From Sympetrum striolatum (lineage: Eukaryota; Arthropoda; Insecta; Odonata; Libellulidae): a DNA stretch of 64,000 nucleotides. Below, piece by piece: positions 33,936 through 46,571 of this stretch. Made by a program: the position numbers and the translations under genes. Under the pieces are notes generated by a model that saw nothing but the letters and a program-made list of their open reading frames with translations, was not told the DNA's origin and searched no databases. Each line of letters begins with the position of its first letter. Position 1 is the first letter of the stretch. The stretch is from contig OX388343.1 of the NCBI GenBank assembly GCA_947579665.1, forward strand, positions 100,507,657-100,571,656. Direction: 5' to 3'.

Positions 33936-36664
33936 CTGCATTTCCCACCCTAGGCTTATATTCGACTCAATTATTTGTCCCAGTTTTTTTGGAATAAAAT
34001 AAGGTACCTCGGCTTATAATGAGGTCGGCTTATATTCGAGTATAAAAAGTTCTTTCACAAATACTGCTAGTGAGACTATTAAAATATCGGCTATTCTGTT
34101 CCACATTTAAGGGGAAATATAACGACTTGAGGAGAAAACTCTAAAATTCGATTTGTGTTTCGGTTGCCGCAGTGAGGTTCTATGTTCTTGCCCCAGCCAT
34201 GACAGTATTTTTGACTTCTTGTACCACCTGAATATTGTATCTTTATTTTCATCTCTGTGTAGAATTGATTGAAAGAAATTTATTTTCACTTGGACAGTTT
34301 TTATTGCAAAAGGAAGCGTCTATCTTCATTTTCAATATTTTTGAGAGCGAGTGTATGTCCCTTTTTTCTCCAAGAAAATAAACATTTTGGATATGATCTT
34401 TCTAAACTCATAGAGCAAAAGCATAATTCAATTTTCGTGCAAGTGAACTCCAGTGCAACTTGTGCGGCTCAAAAATAATATTTATTTCATCATAACTCAC
34501 GATAATTCACTGTCTGCTGAGGCTGAAAATTAAATGCGTAACTTAACTCCAACTCAGAGGCATAATTTCACTCTAAAGACGGTGTAAACCGCATCACACA
34601 TCAGTGTAATTTAACTAGTGAATCCGAAAGACTTCTGAAACGATTAATATCTCTAAGAATTTGAAGCGCAATCGATATTAAGATTTGACCAACTTAATTA
34701 TACATCATTAAATAGTTTTGTCTCGAAAAGGGATGAGTCGTTTGAGCTCTCTTTCCCCTTGATTAGTTTGACCTGACCACCGATAAGAATATTCCATTGT
34801 GCAATTAGACTGAATGTTTCAGCCTGTTTTTCTGGTGGCTATTCTATCCCTTTGGGTAGTAGATAAGGAGTGACGTGGAAGGTGGATTTCGCAGAAAGGA
34901 AATACAGAAATGCTTTGTGTGTAGTCATGTATTTGGCCTGCATTTTCAGTTCTACACGTGCAATCGAGTTGTTCACATCGAAAACGCATCTTTCAGAGGA
35001 CTTACCTATATCAGCATAGTGCAAATACGTGTTTAGTGCTCTATCATTATGAAATTGAACTTCCAGTTTTTCTTGCTTAACATACAAGGACTTTAGCCGG
35101 TTTAGGAAGTGCTGTGGAAAACAATTCGAGTGTCATGCAATTGCCATAATAAATATTGTGGAATTGGGACTGCTGTGCTTACTTCTGAAATATCATTAAT
35201 TCTCAAAGTACACTTAATCCACTCAGTTAACGGAGAGTGTTAGGCAAAAGAGTATACATGTTATTAGGTGTTGCTTTTGTGAGCGAAAATGGATATAGTG
35301 ATGTTGAGCAATTACTTGGAAAATTGTTCTTTTTTCCGTCACCAGTGGTCATCAGATAAGTTGTAATGTTTTCGCTCAAATAAAGTTTTTATAACGAGAG
35401 CTGTGATTTGTTATTAAAAAGCATTATTTGAGGAAATTTTACGAGGTAAGAAGATATTATCAATTGCATCTTTGCGAGGTACTTCATGCCGTATTATTTA
35501 AACGAATTGCTATTTTCTTACTGTAAATATATCAAGTGACTGATCACATTTCTCACCTTCTTTCCTTTTTTTCTAATGATAGTTATTCTTGCTTCAGTTG
35601 ATCTGAACAGAGAATTCGTGGAAACTAATTTCCTATCGTGCTTTATATTTATGTGTTTACCAGGATTTGATTTCTAAGGAAACTAACGCATATTACGTAA
35701 GTTCCAGTAATTCGCTTTTTATTGTATCACAATGTTATTAAACCAAAAGACCATAAATTTAATAATGCAATAGCTGATATAATGACGATATGCAGATTTT
35801 ATCTAATCACATGGCGGCTCATAATTGCTTAATTGCTCATACCTCTTGTATTGTTTTATCTAGGGATAACGCTGTAAGCTATTAATTTTAGTTTCAGCAT
35901 AATAGTTGTTTAAATAAATGTGGCTACAATGAAGTCAAATTGCTATTCATTTAATTATATATCCAAACAATCTAATTAAAACATTTTGTCTAGAATTCAT
36001 TATTATTTAAAACAAGATTTTTAAACACATCCGTTTGTTTTTTAAAATCAAAGTTGATCATAATTAAAATAGACTTTCATTTGACAGCACTACGAGAGTC
36101 GTTTTCGGCCTTTTTCTTGATATTTAATTAGGAAGCTTTGATTTAAACCATTAACTCTTTTGAGCGATATAATTTAAAACACTATTTTAAAATATATCTT
36201 TTTGTTGTTTTTAAATGCAATATGGTTAAAATGAAAACAGGTTTTATTTTGATTAACATCACGACTACTTAAGTCGTTTTCTTTCTATTTTCTTGAATGT
36301 AAATAATGTTGAAATAAACTTTTGATTGTAGAACATTTTGAGGTATACTTCTACTTACAATGGGCGGTATTATTTAAAAAACGATTTTTAATTACATTCA
36401 ATTTTCGTTGATATGAAAGTGGACTATAATGTATGTAGACTTTATTTTGACATGAAACACTAAATTCAAAGTGCTATTTTTGGTATGATATATTATTTGA
36501 TTATCATTAAACTTAATACAATGTATAGTTATTTTACAAACAATCTTATATAAAACGTGAATTGGTAACATGAAAACAGCTATTGGCAAATAAAGTAATC
36601 TGAAAAATAAAGAATAAATTAATATTTGCAAGAAAAGTCAGGAATAACAGGATAAGGACAACGT
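33936..36664. other. AT-rich non-genic tail of copy B
   Basis: Matches 17011-19797. From about 34466 to 35111 I saw no difference from copy A (17554-18199), although copy C differs at many positions. About 70 bp present in A and C near 35830 are missing here. Confidence 0.6.
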
Positions 36665-36829
36665 GAGCCTTTCTTGGCTCATCTATTAGTTCCTGGTTTT
36701 TAATTGTTGTTTGGTATACTTATGTATACTCTGATTTAAAAAACAATTATATACAAAATATTAAGCAAGACATAGAATGTTTGATAACATTTAATATAAT
36801 TTTTTCCCCACTTATAAGAAGTCACTTAA

Positions 36830-38110
36830 AAGTGGTCCTTAAGTCTCAATTTATAGACAAACTCTCTCTTTGGAGCTACAGCCCTATGTGAGCCTCCACC
36901 CAGATCAGCCTCCACTTCTCTGTCTTCTCCCTTTCATCTTCTCCCTGTCCTCTATGAATTAGCCATCTCAATCTGGACCTTCCTCTCCGTCTAGTGGCAT
37001 ACAGTCTCCCTTCTATCACCACTGCTGTTTCATGCATCTTTTGTGCATGGTGAAACCATTATATTCTCTAAGATTTTATGAACCTAACTACATCTTCCCC
37101 GTTTCATAATTGTCTTTAACTCCTTTATGGTTCTCCTTTGCCATAACCCATTCTCAATAACAGGTCAACATGTTCTCTGCAATAGTATACTTTCAAATCT
37201 TACCAGGGCCTTACTTTTGTGTTATTTTGTTTGTCCATTTTTATGTTCCATAGGTTAGGTACCTGTCAGGTGATTTATTTATATATTTTATTTAAGTGTT
37301 TCTGTTTATTAACTTCCCATTGAGCATCCTCATATTTGCACTGTAAGTTTAATTCCTTGCTTGTACTCTTTCATGCATTCATATTATGCATTTTTGGAAG
37401 TTATATATTCTAGATATTAAAACTCTTCCACACCTTCATATTTTGTGTTCTTTCTCCAACTCCTGGGTGACTCTAGGTTTGAGAGAAGAGTTCACAAGCA
37501 TATATTTAGTTTTACTGGTATTAACTATCAATCCCATTTTGCTTGCTTCTTTCTCTTTATTTGTTAAGTAATGTTCCCCTTTGATCTATTTTTTTCTTCA
37601 GATTTGTGTAATCCTAAAATAAACAGTGTGGCCAATAGTCCATCTCCTTGTTTTAACCCAGTGCTGTATTCAAATTCATTTTATATTTGATTATGTATTT
37701 TTACTTTAGCCATGCTCTTCTTCAATGTTATTTGAATCAAAATAGTTATTTTGGATGGAATGTCCATATCCTCCATTGCTTCTCAGACTGATCCTGTTTT
37801 TGCTATCAAATGCTTGTCTAAAATCTACAATAGCATATGCAGTTAAACATTGTGATCATAGAATTTATCTAAAATTTGTCTGATTGCATATAGTTGCTAT
37901 ATTATACTACTATTGGATCTACTCCCACACTGATAATCCTCAATTATCCTTTCAGTCTTTCTTTTATGATTCTAAAGAGTATGCTATATATAACAGTATC
38001 ATCCATTAGTATTTCTCGAGAACCAGTTTATTTCCCTTTCTATATATTGGGCTTAGGATTCCAATGCTCTATCCTACTATCATTTTTCTGTTTCCTATAT
38101 TATACAACTA
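36830..38110 (-). pseudogene. RTE-like relic, 3' part, copy C
   Basis: Same motifs as in A and B: the arginine-rich C-terminus near 36995-36940, GLKQGDG near 37645 and VDFRQAFDSKN near 37830-37800. It lacks the 103 bp between AAAATAGTTATTT repeats that A and B keep. Confidence 0.7.
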
Positions 38111-41100
38111 AGATTATAGTAATAATAATAAATATAATATTACTTAATTTAAACGGACATATGTCCTATTACAAATGTTGAAAATGACAAAGGTAACATT
38201 AGAAAAGTTTGAAAATAAACATATGAGCTTGATTAAAGAAGATTGACACAAATGAAATTTATATTTAAATTGGAGATAACACATTACATGTTACAACAAT
38301 AGAAAAATACGCCTTAATAATTTTGCACCATTAAACATTTTTCATAACAAAATATCTGAATACATTGTATGAAAAGTAAAAAATATCTGCAGATTTACAG
38401 TGACTATTAAAATTTCTCTTTGTTCTAAAAAATGGGCAGAAAATACAAATAATTAGTACATACATATGGGATATGAAATAAATGATGTGATCTTGAATGA
38501 ACAATTGGAACCCTAAAATTTATAAGAGATAAAAGATAAGAAGACTTGATATGATTATTTAACAGTGACTGTAAGAATAGAACTCCAATTTACTTCCTAC
38601 CAATAGAGAGGGTGTGTAGATTTATTAATTTCAATGTCTTTTCATATTCTCCACTTTCTCTCTCAATTTCAAACTTAAAAGCCACCAATCTCAGAAATTT
38701 ATTCTTTACTCTCTCTAATCCTAAGTGGTACTTATGATGAGAAGGAGACCACACTATTGAACTATATTCGAGAACTGGTTGAACTAGTTTGATATATAAA
38801 TGCCTATAGCAAAAAATATTATTAAAATCCTTATAATTTCTGTATATGAAACCATGAATTTTATAGGCTTTAGTAATTATGGTACCTATGTGCCTACTGA
38901 AAGACAAGTCGGAAACAAAGAGAACACCCAAATCCAGTTTATGGTCCATTTCAACAAGACTTTTTCCTGATATGGAATAGTCAGTTATTATAGGTGACTT
39001 GGATTTACAAAAGGTGACAACATTACATTTACTAATATTTAAAAACATAGCATTTGTTTGCACCATTCGGATATATCTGTCAAAGACCTTTATAGTGCAG
39101 AAACATCTGCATTCGAATCAATAGTACGAAATATTTTAATGACGTCAGCATACATAAGATAATTAATTGGTTTAATTATGGTTCCAATATCATTAATGAA
39201 AATCAAGAATAAAATAGGTCCGAGATGGGATCCATTAGGGACTCCAGATATGCCTTCAAAGGGAAAAGAAGGAATACCTTTGATTTTCACCTTTAGTTTT
39301 CTATTAGACAAGTAACTGCTGAACCAAGATAATAAATTCCCTCTAATACCATAAGATCTAAGCTTTTCTAGAAGCATGGAATACCTTATCAAATGCTTTG
39401 GTAAAATGCACAGTAAATAGTGTCTACTTGATGATGATCATGTACTGCGGTGGTGACATAGTGCTGAAAATATTATAGGTTAGTGACAGTAGACCTGCCA
39501 CTCCTAAACCCATGTTGTTCATCATCTAAAACATTCTCAATAAGTCGGGTAGATCTATTTTTCACTAAACTTTCGAGTACCTTTGCTAAAACAGATTGGA
39601 TAGCAATGGGTCTGTAATTGTTAAGTAATGGAGGCAAGTTGTCAGGGCCAGGGCTTTTTGATACGTCCAGTTTCCTCAGTATCTTTAGAATTTTATCAAC
39701 AGTAATATTCACTGTTGAAATATTAATACTATGACTAAATTTAAAATTTGGAACAGAATTATTATCCCCATATGAGAAGACTCCAGAAAAGTATTTTGCA
39801 AATAAATTAACGATATCTTTAGGATTATCACACTTAATGCTATTATAGGACATTGATGATGGGATGTTTTTAGTTCTTCGACGATTATTAACATGTGACC
39901 AGAAACACTTAGTATTAATTAATATGCTGTCCTGTACAGTATTTATGTAGGAAGCATAACAGGATTTAGAAAGTGCTTTATATTTCTTACGGATATCAGA
40001 AAACTTTTGGTAATTGGTGGAGTTCCCAGAGGCCTTATAAACTTTTGAGAAATTAATTGTTTTAAGGTGGGAGTAAACCATTTAGGGTAACTGCTATTAC
40101 GAAATGATATGATAGGAGTGGATAATTCTAAAGCTTGATACATTATTGAATAAAAACTATTCACAGCCTCATTACAATCTAAATTACATAATATCACAGG
40201 CCAATTAACTTCATTAAGGTAGCTATTTAAGCCAAAGAACACATAGTTCTTTTAGTCAAGTATAAACTCATTATCCTTGGCCATTTCTACTTTCTTTGGA
40301 ATATTTATTATTAATTCCATGGAGGGATGATAAGAATCACATTTAGTTAAAGGATCATCCACCATGGAGCATGTAACATTTGTTGAATTAGAGAAAACAA
40401 GGTCCAGCAAGTTATTATATTTATTTTTTACAGTATTGACTTGAACTAGACCCTGGAATGAAAAATTGTCAACAATAACTTTTACTTGAGGTGAAAGAAC
40501 AGATTAAGTAGAGACTTCATGGTTCTCAGATGGAGTATTCCAATATATAGTGGGTAAATTATAGTCACCTAATATAAATATTTCATCAAAATCTTTAGTT
40601 AGGATATTTTCATCACCAATACAATGACTATCATATAATTCAACTGGAGAGTTAGGTGGAAAATGTGCTGATCCAAATAAAAATTTCAAATCTGCAAAAT
40701 AGATACTTACAAAAACTTGTTCAACATTATAATCAGGTAGAATTAGTTCATAACAAGTGAGTGAAGATTTTACACCTATTAAAACACCACCCCCTCGTCT
40801 TTTGTTGGAATGTGTGGGGTCACGATCTCTTCTGAAGATGTGATAATTCGGCCAAATGAGTTGAGAGGTAGGAATGTCCTTTGTCAGCCAGGTTTCAGTA
40901 AGCACAACAACATCGTAAATTGACTAACTCATGGCTAAACTAAGTCAGTTAGTTTCGTTCTTGAACCTCTAACATTATGATAATAGACTGAGAGGTAAGG
41001 GCTAAGGAGGATATTGCTTTGAACAGCAGACTCACCTCTCACGGAACCCTGTTTTTTTAAATGATCCTGGGCATACCCTTAATGTAATTAATAGTGAGAT

Positions 41101-41186
41101 CCTGCTCACCAGCGTCAATTCTAGTTTGTAGCTCACTTCTAAGGGTTTGAAGATAATTTCTTTGCATTAGGGTGCGATCCCGAGAA
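38111..41186 (-). mobile_element. Jockey/CR1-like non-LTR retrotransposon, copy C
   Basis: The most complete copy with D. The 3' end is AGATTATAGTAATAATAATA on the plus strand. The 5' end lies at CGAGAA/TTTATGTATA, inside ORF1. Flanks match the continuous sequence at 10000/10001 in copy A. No long target duplication is apparent. Confidence 0.85.
38590..41186 (-). pseudogene. ORF1 remnant and endonuclease/RT of the Jockey/CR1-like element, copy C
   Basis: From 41186 the minus strand reads the C-terminus of ORF1 (LMQRNYLQTLRSELQTRI, then TINYIKGMPRI). Next come YYHNVRGSRTKLTDL (about 40992-40948), which starts the endonuclease, and LTETWL and LGDYNLP (40905-40504). RT N-terminus 40081-39473 has the same GPDNLPP-to-NYRPI gap. 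Motif A is frameshifted by one base (shared with D, not B). SGVPNGSHLGPILFLIFIND precedes the catalytic box YADV (39152-39141). The thumb is 39066-38590. Inactive. Confidence 0.85.
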
Positions 41187-41800
41187 TTTATGTATATCAT
41201 CACTCAATGTATCTCCTCCATATTTTACTAGCTCTGCTGCGATATTTTCTTCCTTTGAGCTTTATTATTTTTTAACTTTTGTATACATTGTGCAATTTCC
41301 TGTCTAGTGGGTTTAATTCTGAGCTAGTTTCCTCTATGTTTGATTCTTCCCTTAGCCAATTATTTTCCTCAGTTGTTCATCTCTCCTTATCTTCTGTACA
41401 GAGAAGTTCTTTGAAGTGTTCTACCAAAATTTCCAGAACCTTACTCTTCTTGGACTACATTTCCTTCAGTATTTTTAAATCCTTCCATTCTTGGTTGGTA
41501 TCCTCTTTTCACCTTTTCTAAAACTTCGTAGAACTATCTCTGTTCATTCTGTTTGGTGTATTCTTCTATATTCTGTAACTGTTCTTCATTTTCTCCTTTT
41601 TTCCTGCATATCTTATTTGCTTCCTTCCTGATTTCTTGGTACCTTTCTGTGATCATTCTGGTTTCTTTCCTTATCATCCTTTCTCTAGCTTTATTCTTGT
41701 CCTCAATTAATTCTTTGACAGCTTCTTTGATTGCTTTCGCAATTTTTCCATTCTTTTTCTAATTTCATTTTATAAGTTTTTTCATTACATTAAGATAAAT
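41187..41800 (-). pseudogene. RTE-like relic, 5' part, copy C
   Basis: Resumes with TTTATGTATATCATCACTCA, matching 10002 onward in copy A, and reads the basic linker region on the minus strand. It keeps the ~240 bp next to the insertion (41187-41430) that copy B lost. The endonuclease end is missing as in B. Confidence 0.6.
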
Positions 41801-42014
41801 CTAATTTTTTCTTGCGCATTAGTAAAAAAATATCTACTTCAACATTAATGAAGCTCTTTTCAAATCGATGATTATTGTAGACTGAGAAACTTCACCTCTC
41901 TTAATATAACCCTTTATCCCCGTGCCCTTATGAACTTCCAAAAAATACATAAAGAAGACATCCTTATCTTCACGGTGGTTTCTAACATTTCTCTTCCGTG
42001 TCATAAGCTGGCCA
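41801..42014 (+). pseudogene. Penelope-like RT fragment, copy C
   Basis: Collinear with 24590-24804. It is truncated at CATAAGCTGGCC, but with nine bases fewer at the junction than B and D (no CATGGGCGTCGC). Confidence 0.65.
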
Positions 42015-42600
42015 TTGGGGGGCAGGGGGGGTCAGCTGCCCCCCCCTGGAGATTCATTCGTATTTTGGTTCGGGATGTGTTGTAGAAACAATTTTTAGGC
42101 ACGCGTATTTAAAAAGAATTTATACCCAAAACTAAGTCAAGTGTTGGCACGTGTAAACACCAGTGATGGGAAAAGTACTTCCTCGTAGGAAATTCATTTA
42201 TACCTCCAGTGCATCACAAATATTTCAACAATACTTTGCAGCAGACAGTGGCGCAGCCAGGATTTGCCAATGGGGGGGGTCCAAGGCTTCCGAGAAAACT
42301 GAAAAATGCCTACCTTACAGGGGCTAGTGTATTGCCTGCCCGCTACTTACTATAATATATATCAATTCTTTCAAAAACTAATTGAAATTAAAACTAGAGG
42401 AGTTAAATGCTTATGTGGCCAACTTATTACACTTTCCAAAACAGTAGTTTACATTAGCGAACAATTGAAACTTATCATGAGTGTTGTTTGGATTTCAGAT
42501 TAGGATACGTCCAATAACTGTTAAAACTCATTTTTTTCTATGCTGAAGTCTTATAGTGTTGTAGATCTAAACTTCTTCCTAGCGTGGGAATAAAAAAGTA
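42015..42600. mobile_element. G-rich repeat-end segment, copy C
   Basis: Counterpart of 24805-25402, with AGTGGCGCAGCCAGG at about 42247 followed by a G-run. No gene. Confidence 0.45.
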
Positions 42601-43959
42601 GTTACGGTTATTTGGCAAGCGATATAAAACGTAAACATTCACTCATTAGATCCCCCACATTTGCGTTCCCATTCTCATTTCAATATCTTTCGTAATTTGA
42701 TTACATCATCAACAGATTTTGGAATTTAATTGAATTGTCACCTGCCAAGAAAACACCATCAATGTATAAAAATATGAAGTATATATACATTTTATTGCAC
42801 AAGGTTTATATAAGAAACAAAAAATCATTTATTTCAGATGAAATTTTCTGGTATGCTTACAATTAAGCCTGAATTCGTTAAGTATTCAGCTGAATGTGTC
42901 AAATACCGAACATCAAAAATTCGGCTGCATTAAAAAAATACAGTAGACTCTTAGGCCCGTTTCACATGGACGCGGACGGTCCGCGCTCCGCTCTACGCGC
43001 GCGGGGCGCGGAGAGCGGTCCCCGCTTTTCACATGGACGCGGACGAAAACCGTCCGCGGCATTCCCCGTGTATTTCTCCCGTAAGAAGGATGGCCCATGT
43101 TGCCATTTACAAATATTTACAAATCGGTAGATAATAAATCATTTATGGTGTAAATATAAAGGATGAATACATGGTGTAAAAGGTTTTTTTCATATTAGTT
43201 AAAATAACATTAATAAAAAATATTTTCTTACATTTCCGCCTGGAAACGCTATTTTCCGACATTATCTTAATAACGCTGTTGTAATCATGGCGTTGCTTTA
43301 ATTGACACCAAATTTACACAGAAAGTATTCCGGAGTTAACTTTCCATAATGGTAAACATTAATTTACGGTATACCAAATCTGAATACTTTTATAACATAA
43401 AAAGTACAGATTGATCCTAAAATTCCGAATATTGCATTCCAAAAAGCGATCAGCGGCGAAGTCTCGTACCGTAAGAGATACCCCAATACATGATGCGTAT
43501 GAAATTTAAAGAAATGTATGAGGTAGTTTTTGGTGAAGGACGGAATACTTTGTCTTATTTCTAAAGGGAGTTATGAATTTTTTAATATGATGGTTTTTCC
43601 CGCGCGCCAGATTTCCGCTGTCTTACCCTTGATTGCGCTGGCTACGATGAGCGTATTGCAGAAGCAAATCGCTCCGCAAAGTATAGAATTATTGTGAAAG
43701 CACTGAACATTTACTTTTTACTGTTGAAATACGTTTGCACTAAAATTTGGATATCACGAATACTTATAGAAAATTTAACAGCACTTACACTAATTTAATC
43801 TCTTATCCACGAAGAAGCACTGTATGGCCTACGATTTCCTTCAAATGTTTCCCATCTTGCTGAGTGTTCCTCAGGACCTGTTATTTTTCTGCTGCCTTTT
43901 TGATTGTTATTTTTCGACTAATGAATTCATCTAACGCTTTTTAAAGCTATTTTCATCGT

Positions 43960-45095
43960 ACCTTTGATATGATTTACGACGATTTCGTGCGGTCTGAAGT
44001 GAGAAGAAAAGTGCACCAGTTGTTTTTTCAGAAGGTTCCTCCAACTCTGAAAACAGTATTAAATACTGTGAACATGGACAATGATTTGCCGAATTTTAAA
44101 AGAACTACTTTATATCGCTTGCTAACAGACATCGGTTTTGTATATGAATGAAAGGGCTGGTATAGCTTATTAAATGAGAGAGTTAATGACATCATCCGTT
44201 GTCGCCATAACTTTCTGACGCAATCACAAAAATATAGAAGGGAGCAAAGAACAATTGTTTATACTGACAAGACTTGGGTAAATGTTGGTCAAACCTTGAG
44301 TAAGGCTTGGCGTGATAAACAAATCAAAACGCCACTCGACGCTTTTCTCTCTGGGTTAAGCACTGGATTAAAGGCCCCCACATCTCGAGGAGGTCGTTTT
44401 GCCATCATACACGCTGGTACGGAAAATGGTTTCATCGAGGGTGCCTTAAATTTTTTTTTGCAAGAAAAATACCATGGACGAACATGAAGAAGTTGACGGG
44501 GATTGTTATGAAAACTGGTCCGAAAACTGCCTTCTCGCAAACATTCCTAGGGGCTCAGTAATTGTTTTGGACAATGCATCGTATCATTCCAGGAAATTAG
44601 AATATTTACCGACAGACAGCTGGAAAAAAGATAATACAAAAGAGTGGCTGTCAAGTAAAAATATAAACTTTGACGCTGACAGTTTAAAAAGAGATTTACT
44701 ATTTTCAGTCAATCGAATTCGGAAAGATTTTGAAAAGTTGAATGTAGATGAACCTGCGAAGTCGAAGGGATGCATTGCAATCAGCCTTATCATTGCGAGT
44801 TGAACCCGATTGAAAGAGTTTGGGCGCAGATCAAACATTATGTTGGGATGAAGAATACTTCATTCAAGAAGAAAGATGTGGAGCGGATCATTTCGGAGAG
44901 TTTCGGCAAGATCTCAGCTCAAAATTGGCAAAACCATGTAGAACATGTGATGAAATTAGAAGAAATATGGCACGCAGACAATTTGCAAGACGACGTAGAT
45001 GAATTAATTATTCGTCTCTCATCGTCGTGGTCAGCAATAGCATCGGAAGATGAGCCACAGCCAAGTACATCGGGTTTCATGGAAGGGTTTGAATT
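43960..45095 (+). pseudogene. IS630/Tc1-like DDE transposase, broken
   Basis: Frame pieces: 43969-44149 (N-terminal part, with TLKTVLNTVNMD and LYRLLTDIGFVYE), a TGA stop, then TIVYTDKTWVNVG with the first catalytic aspartate (about 44250-44288). LDAFLSGLSTGLK and GGRFAIIHAGTENGF follow. A frameshift falls in an 8-T run near 44452-44459. SVIVLDNASYHSR holds the second aspartate (about 44558-44596). A second frameshift lies near 44770. PYHCELNPIERVWAQIKHYV holds the catalytic glutamate. All three catalytic residues survive; the D-to-E spacing is about 80 residues, long for mariner but usual for DDE_3 proteins with the PYHCELNPIE signature. The probable C-terminus is near STSG (about 45072). 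Not functional as it stands. Confidence 0.85.
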
Positions 45096-45117
45096 TTTTT
45101 TTTCATGCCTAGCTACT

Positions 45118-45186
45118 GTTGCCCTTTACCGGTGAAGTCCGCCTAAGCTCTGATGAACTTTTCAGGAGGTGCTTCACCGAGGCAAC
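45118..45186 (-). repeat. SINE-body stem-loop inside the DDE transposon
   Basis: GTTGCC/GGCAAC (45118-45123 with 45181-45186) and CGGTGAAG/CTTCACCG (45130-45137 with 45172-45179) form a strong interrupted stem. The sequence is clearly related to the body of the SINE-like repeat at 16450-16520, but no tRNA-like head is visible alongside. Confidence 0.65.
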
Positions 45187-46107
45187 AGCAACAACGAACA
45201 CACTTTCACAACGAATCACTTTCAGATTCTTGACTGAAAAGGTTAGAAACACATCTCCCTTCAACATATTACTCTATAAAAGGATAGATAATTAGTTTTA
45301 ATTTGATTCCTATTCTGATGTTAACCGAGTAAAATACGTCCAGAAAGAGAGAGCGCCAAATTTGCTTCTTATTGTTTTTCACTCCAGAATCTAATGGTTT
45401 GTCTGATAGTATTGTAATACATTTCAAACTAAAAAATCAATGAAAGAACTAACTAACTCTAAGAGCGTCCAGATATCCGTATTTTAAACATCTTACGGTA
45501 GCCAATTCGAATTCGGCGCGTTAATCCGATTGGCAGGGAGAGGAGGGTCGACGAAGCGTACGCTTGGCAACATTGTTCTACTCTGACAAATCTGCTTGGT
45601 CCGCGTCAGCCGTCCGCGTTCATGTGCAAGCACAAACCTGTCTCTGTGGCCCGTACGCGCGCGGACGATCCGCGGGGCGGAGGGGCCACGCGGATGGCTC
45701 CTCCGCGTGCGGACTGTCCGCCCTCATGTGTAAGCTTCCATTAACGTCAATGGAACCTTATCCGCGCGCGTAGCGCGGAGCGCGGACCGTCCGCGTCCAT
45801 GTGAAACGGGCCTTATGAAATCCAAACTAATCCGTCCTTCGAACTGTTCTCTGTGAATTTCTCAAAAGCACTACTCACGAGCCTATCTTTGCATTCAAAC
45901 CCTTGAAACAGTCACATACAAAAGATCTAACCGAGCGTTTTATCAATCGGTTTGTCTCTCAAACGTAGTCTTAATCTCTGTTTTCAGGGTGTAAGTTTCC
46001 AATTACTTCTCGAATGTTCCCTTGTAGTTTTTCTAGGAGTAAACAAATCATCACTTTCGAATTTTTCTCATCGGAATCTTATCTTGTGGCGTGAGTCATC
46101 TAACTAA

Positions 46108-46571
46108 GGGGGCGTCCATTAATTACGTGAGGCGTTTGGGGGGGTTAAGCCTCACTCTCACGTGGGGGAGAGGGGGGGTTCTCGCAAATATTACGTAATT
46201 TTATATCCGCAAAAAACAGTGTAGAATTATGAAATAACTGGGTTTTGTGTAAAACGTGTTTCTCTACTAACATATGTCTAAATTTTACACAGTAATATTT
46301 ATCACGGTTATGCGAGCGCCACAAAGTAGCATAGTAGCCCGTCGATTGACCGTCTAGCCGAACACGCGATTCAACGAGCGCTGCGACGTACGAGTTTTTT
46401 TGGATAAATCCAATACAATGAAACGTAGATTGACATATTTACACTGAAAAAACGCATTTTGAAAAATCTCACGTGAGATTAGAGGAGGGGGTCGAGCCAA
46501 ATCTCACGATATCTCACTAGGGGGGGGCAAAAAATCGCAAAAATCACCTCACGTAATTAATGGATGCCCCC
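46108..46571. mobile_element. Harbinger-like MITE in the left arm, copy C
   Basis: Same insertion as 26868-27329, with TAA at 46105-46107 and 46572-46574. Nearly identical to the copy in B, so it was present before B and C separated. Confidence 0.75.

Larger units (their letters stand above)
19798..36664. repeat. Large tandem unit, copy B (16.9 kb)
   Basis: Head-to-tail with A. Gains relative to A are the Jockey/CR1-like element (21358-24216) and the G-rich plus fold-back segment (24805-29623). Losses relative to A are ~430 bp at the RTE/Penelope junction and the C-terminal half of the Penelope-like element. Private change: a 465 bp deletion at 24216/24217. Confidence 0.9.
42954..45812 (+). 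mobile_element. DDE DNA transposon with long GC-rich terminal repeats
   Basis: Terminal inverted repeats of ~50 bp start GGCCCGTTTCACATGGACGC at the left and are inverted at 45793-45812 on the right, with TTA on both flanks (42951-42953, 45813-45815). The ends are far more GC-rich than the surroundings. They repeat the word CACATGGACGCGGACG twice on the left (about 42961 and 43029), with related inverted words on the right (about 45600, 45720 and 45785), as expected of transposase-binding sites. Between them lies one decayed transposase frame. Absent from A, B and D. Confidence 0.9.

Noticed and set aside
42894..43130. Arginine- and alanine-rich frames in the GC-rich ends (also 45564-45773)
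   Set aside because: They are translations of the transposon terminal repeats.
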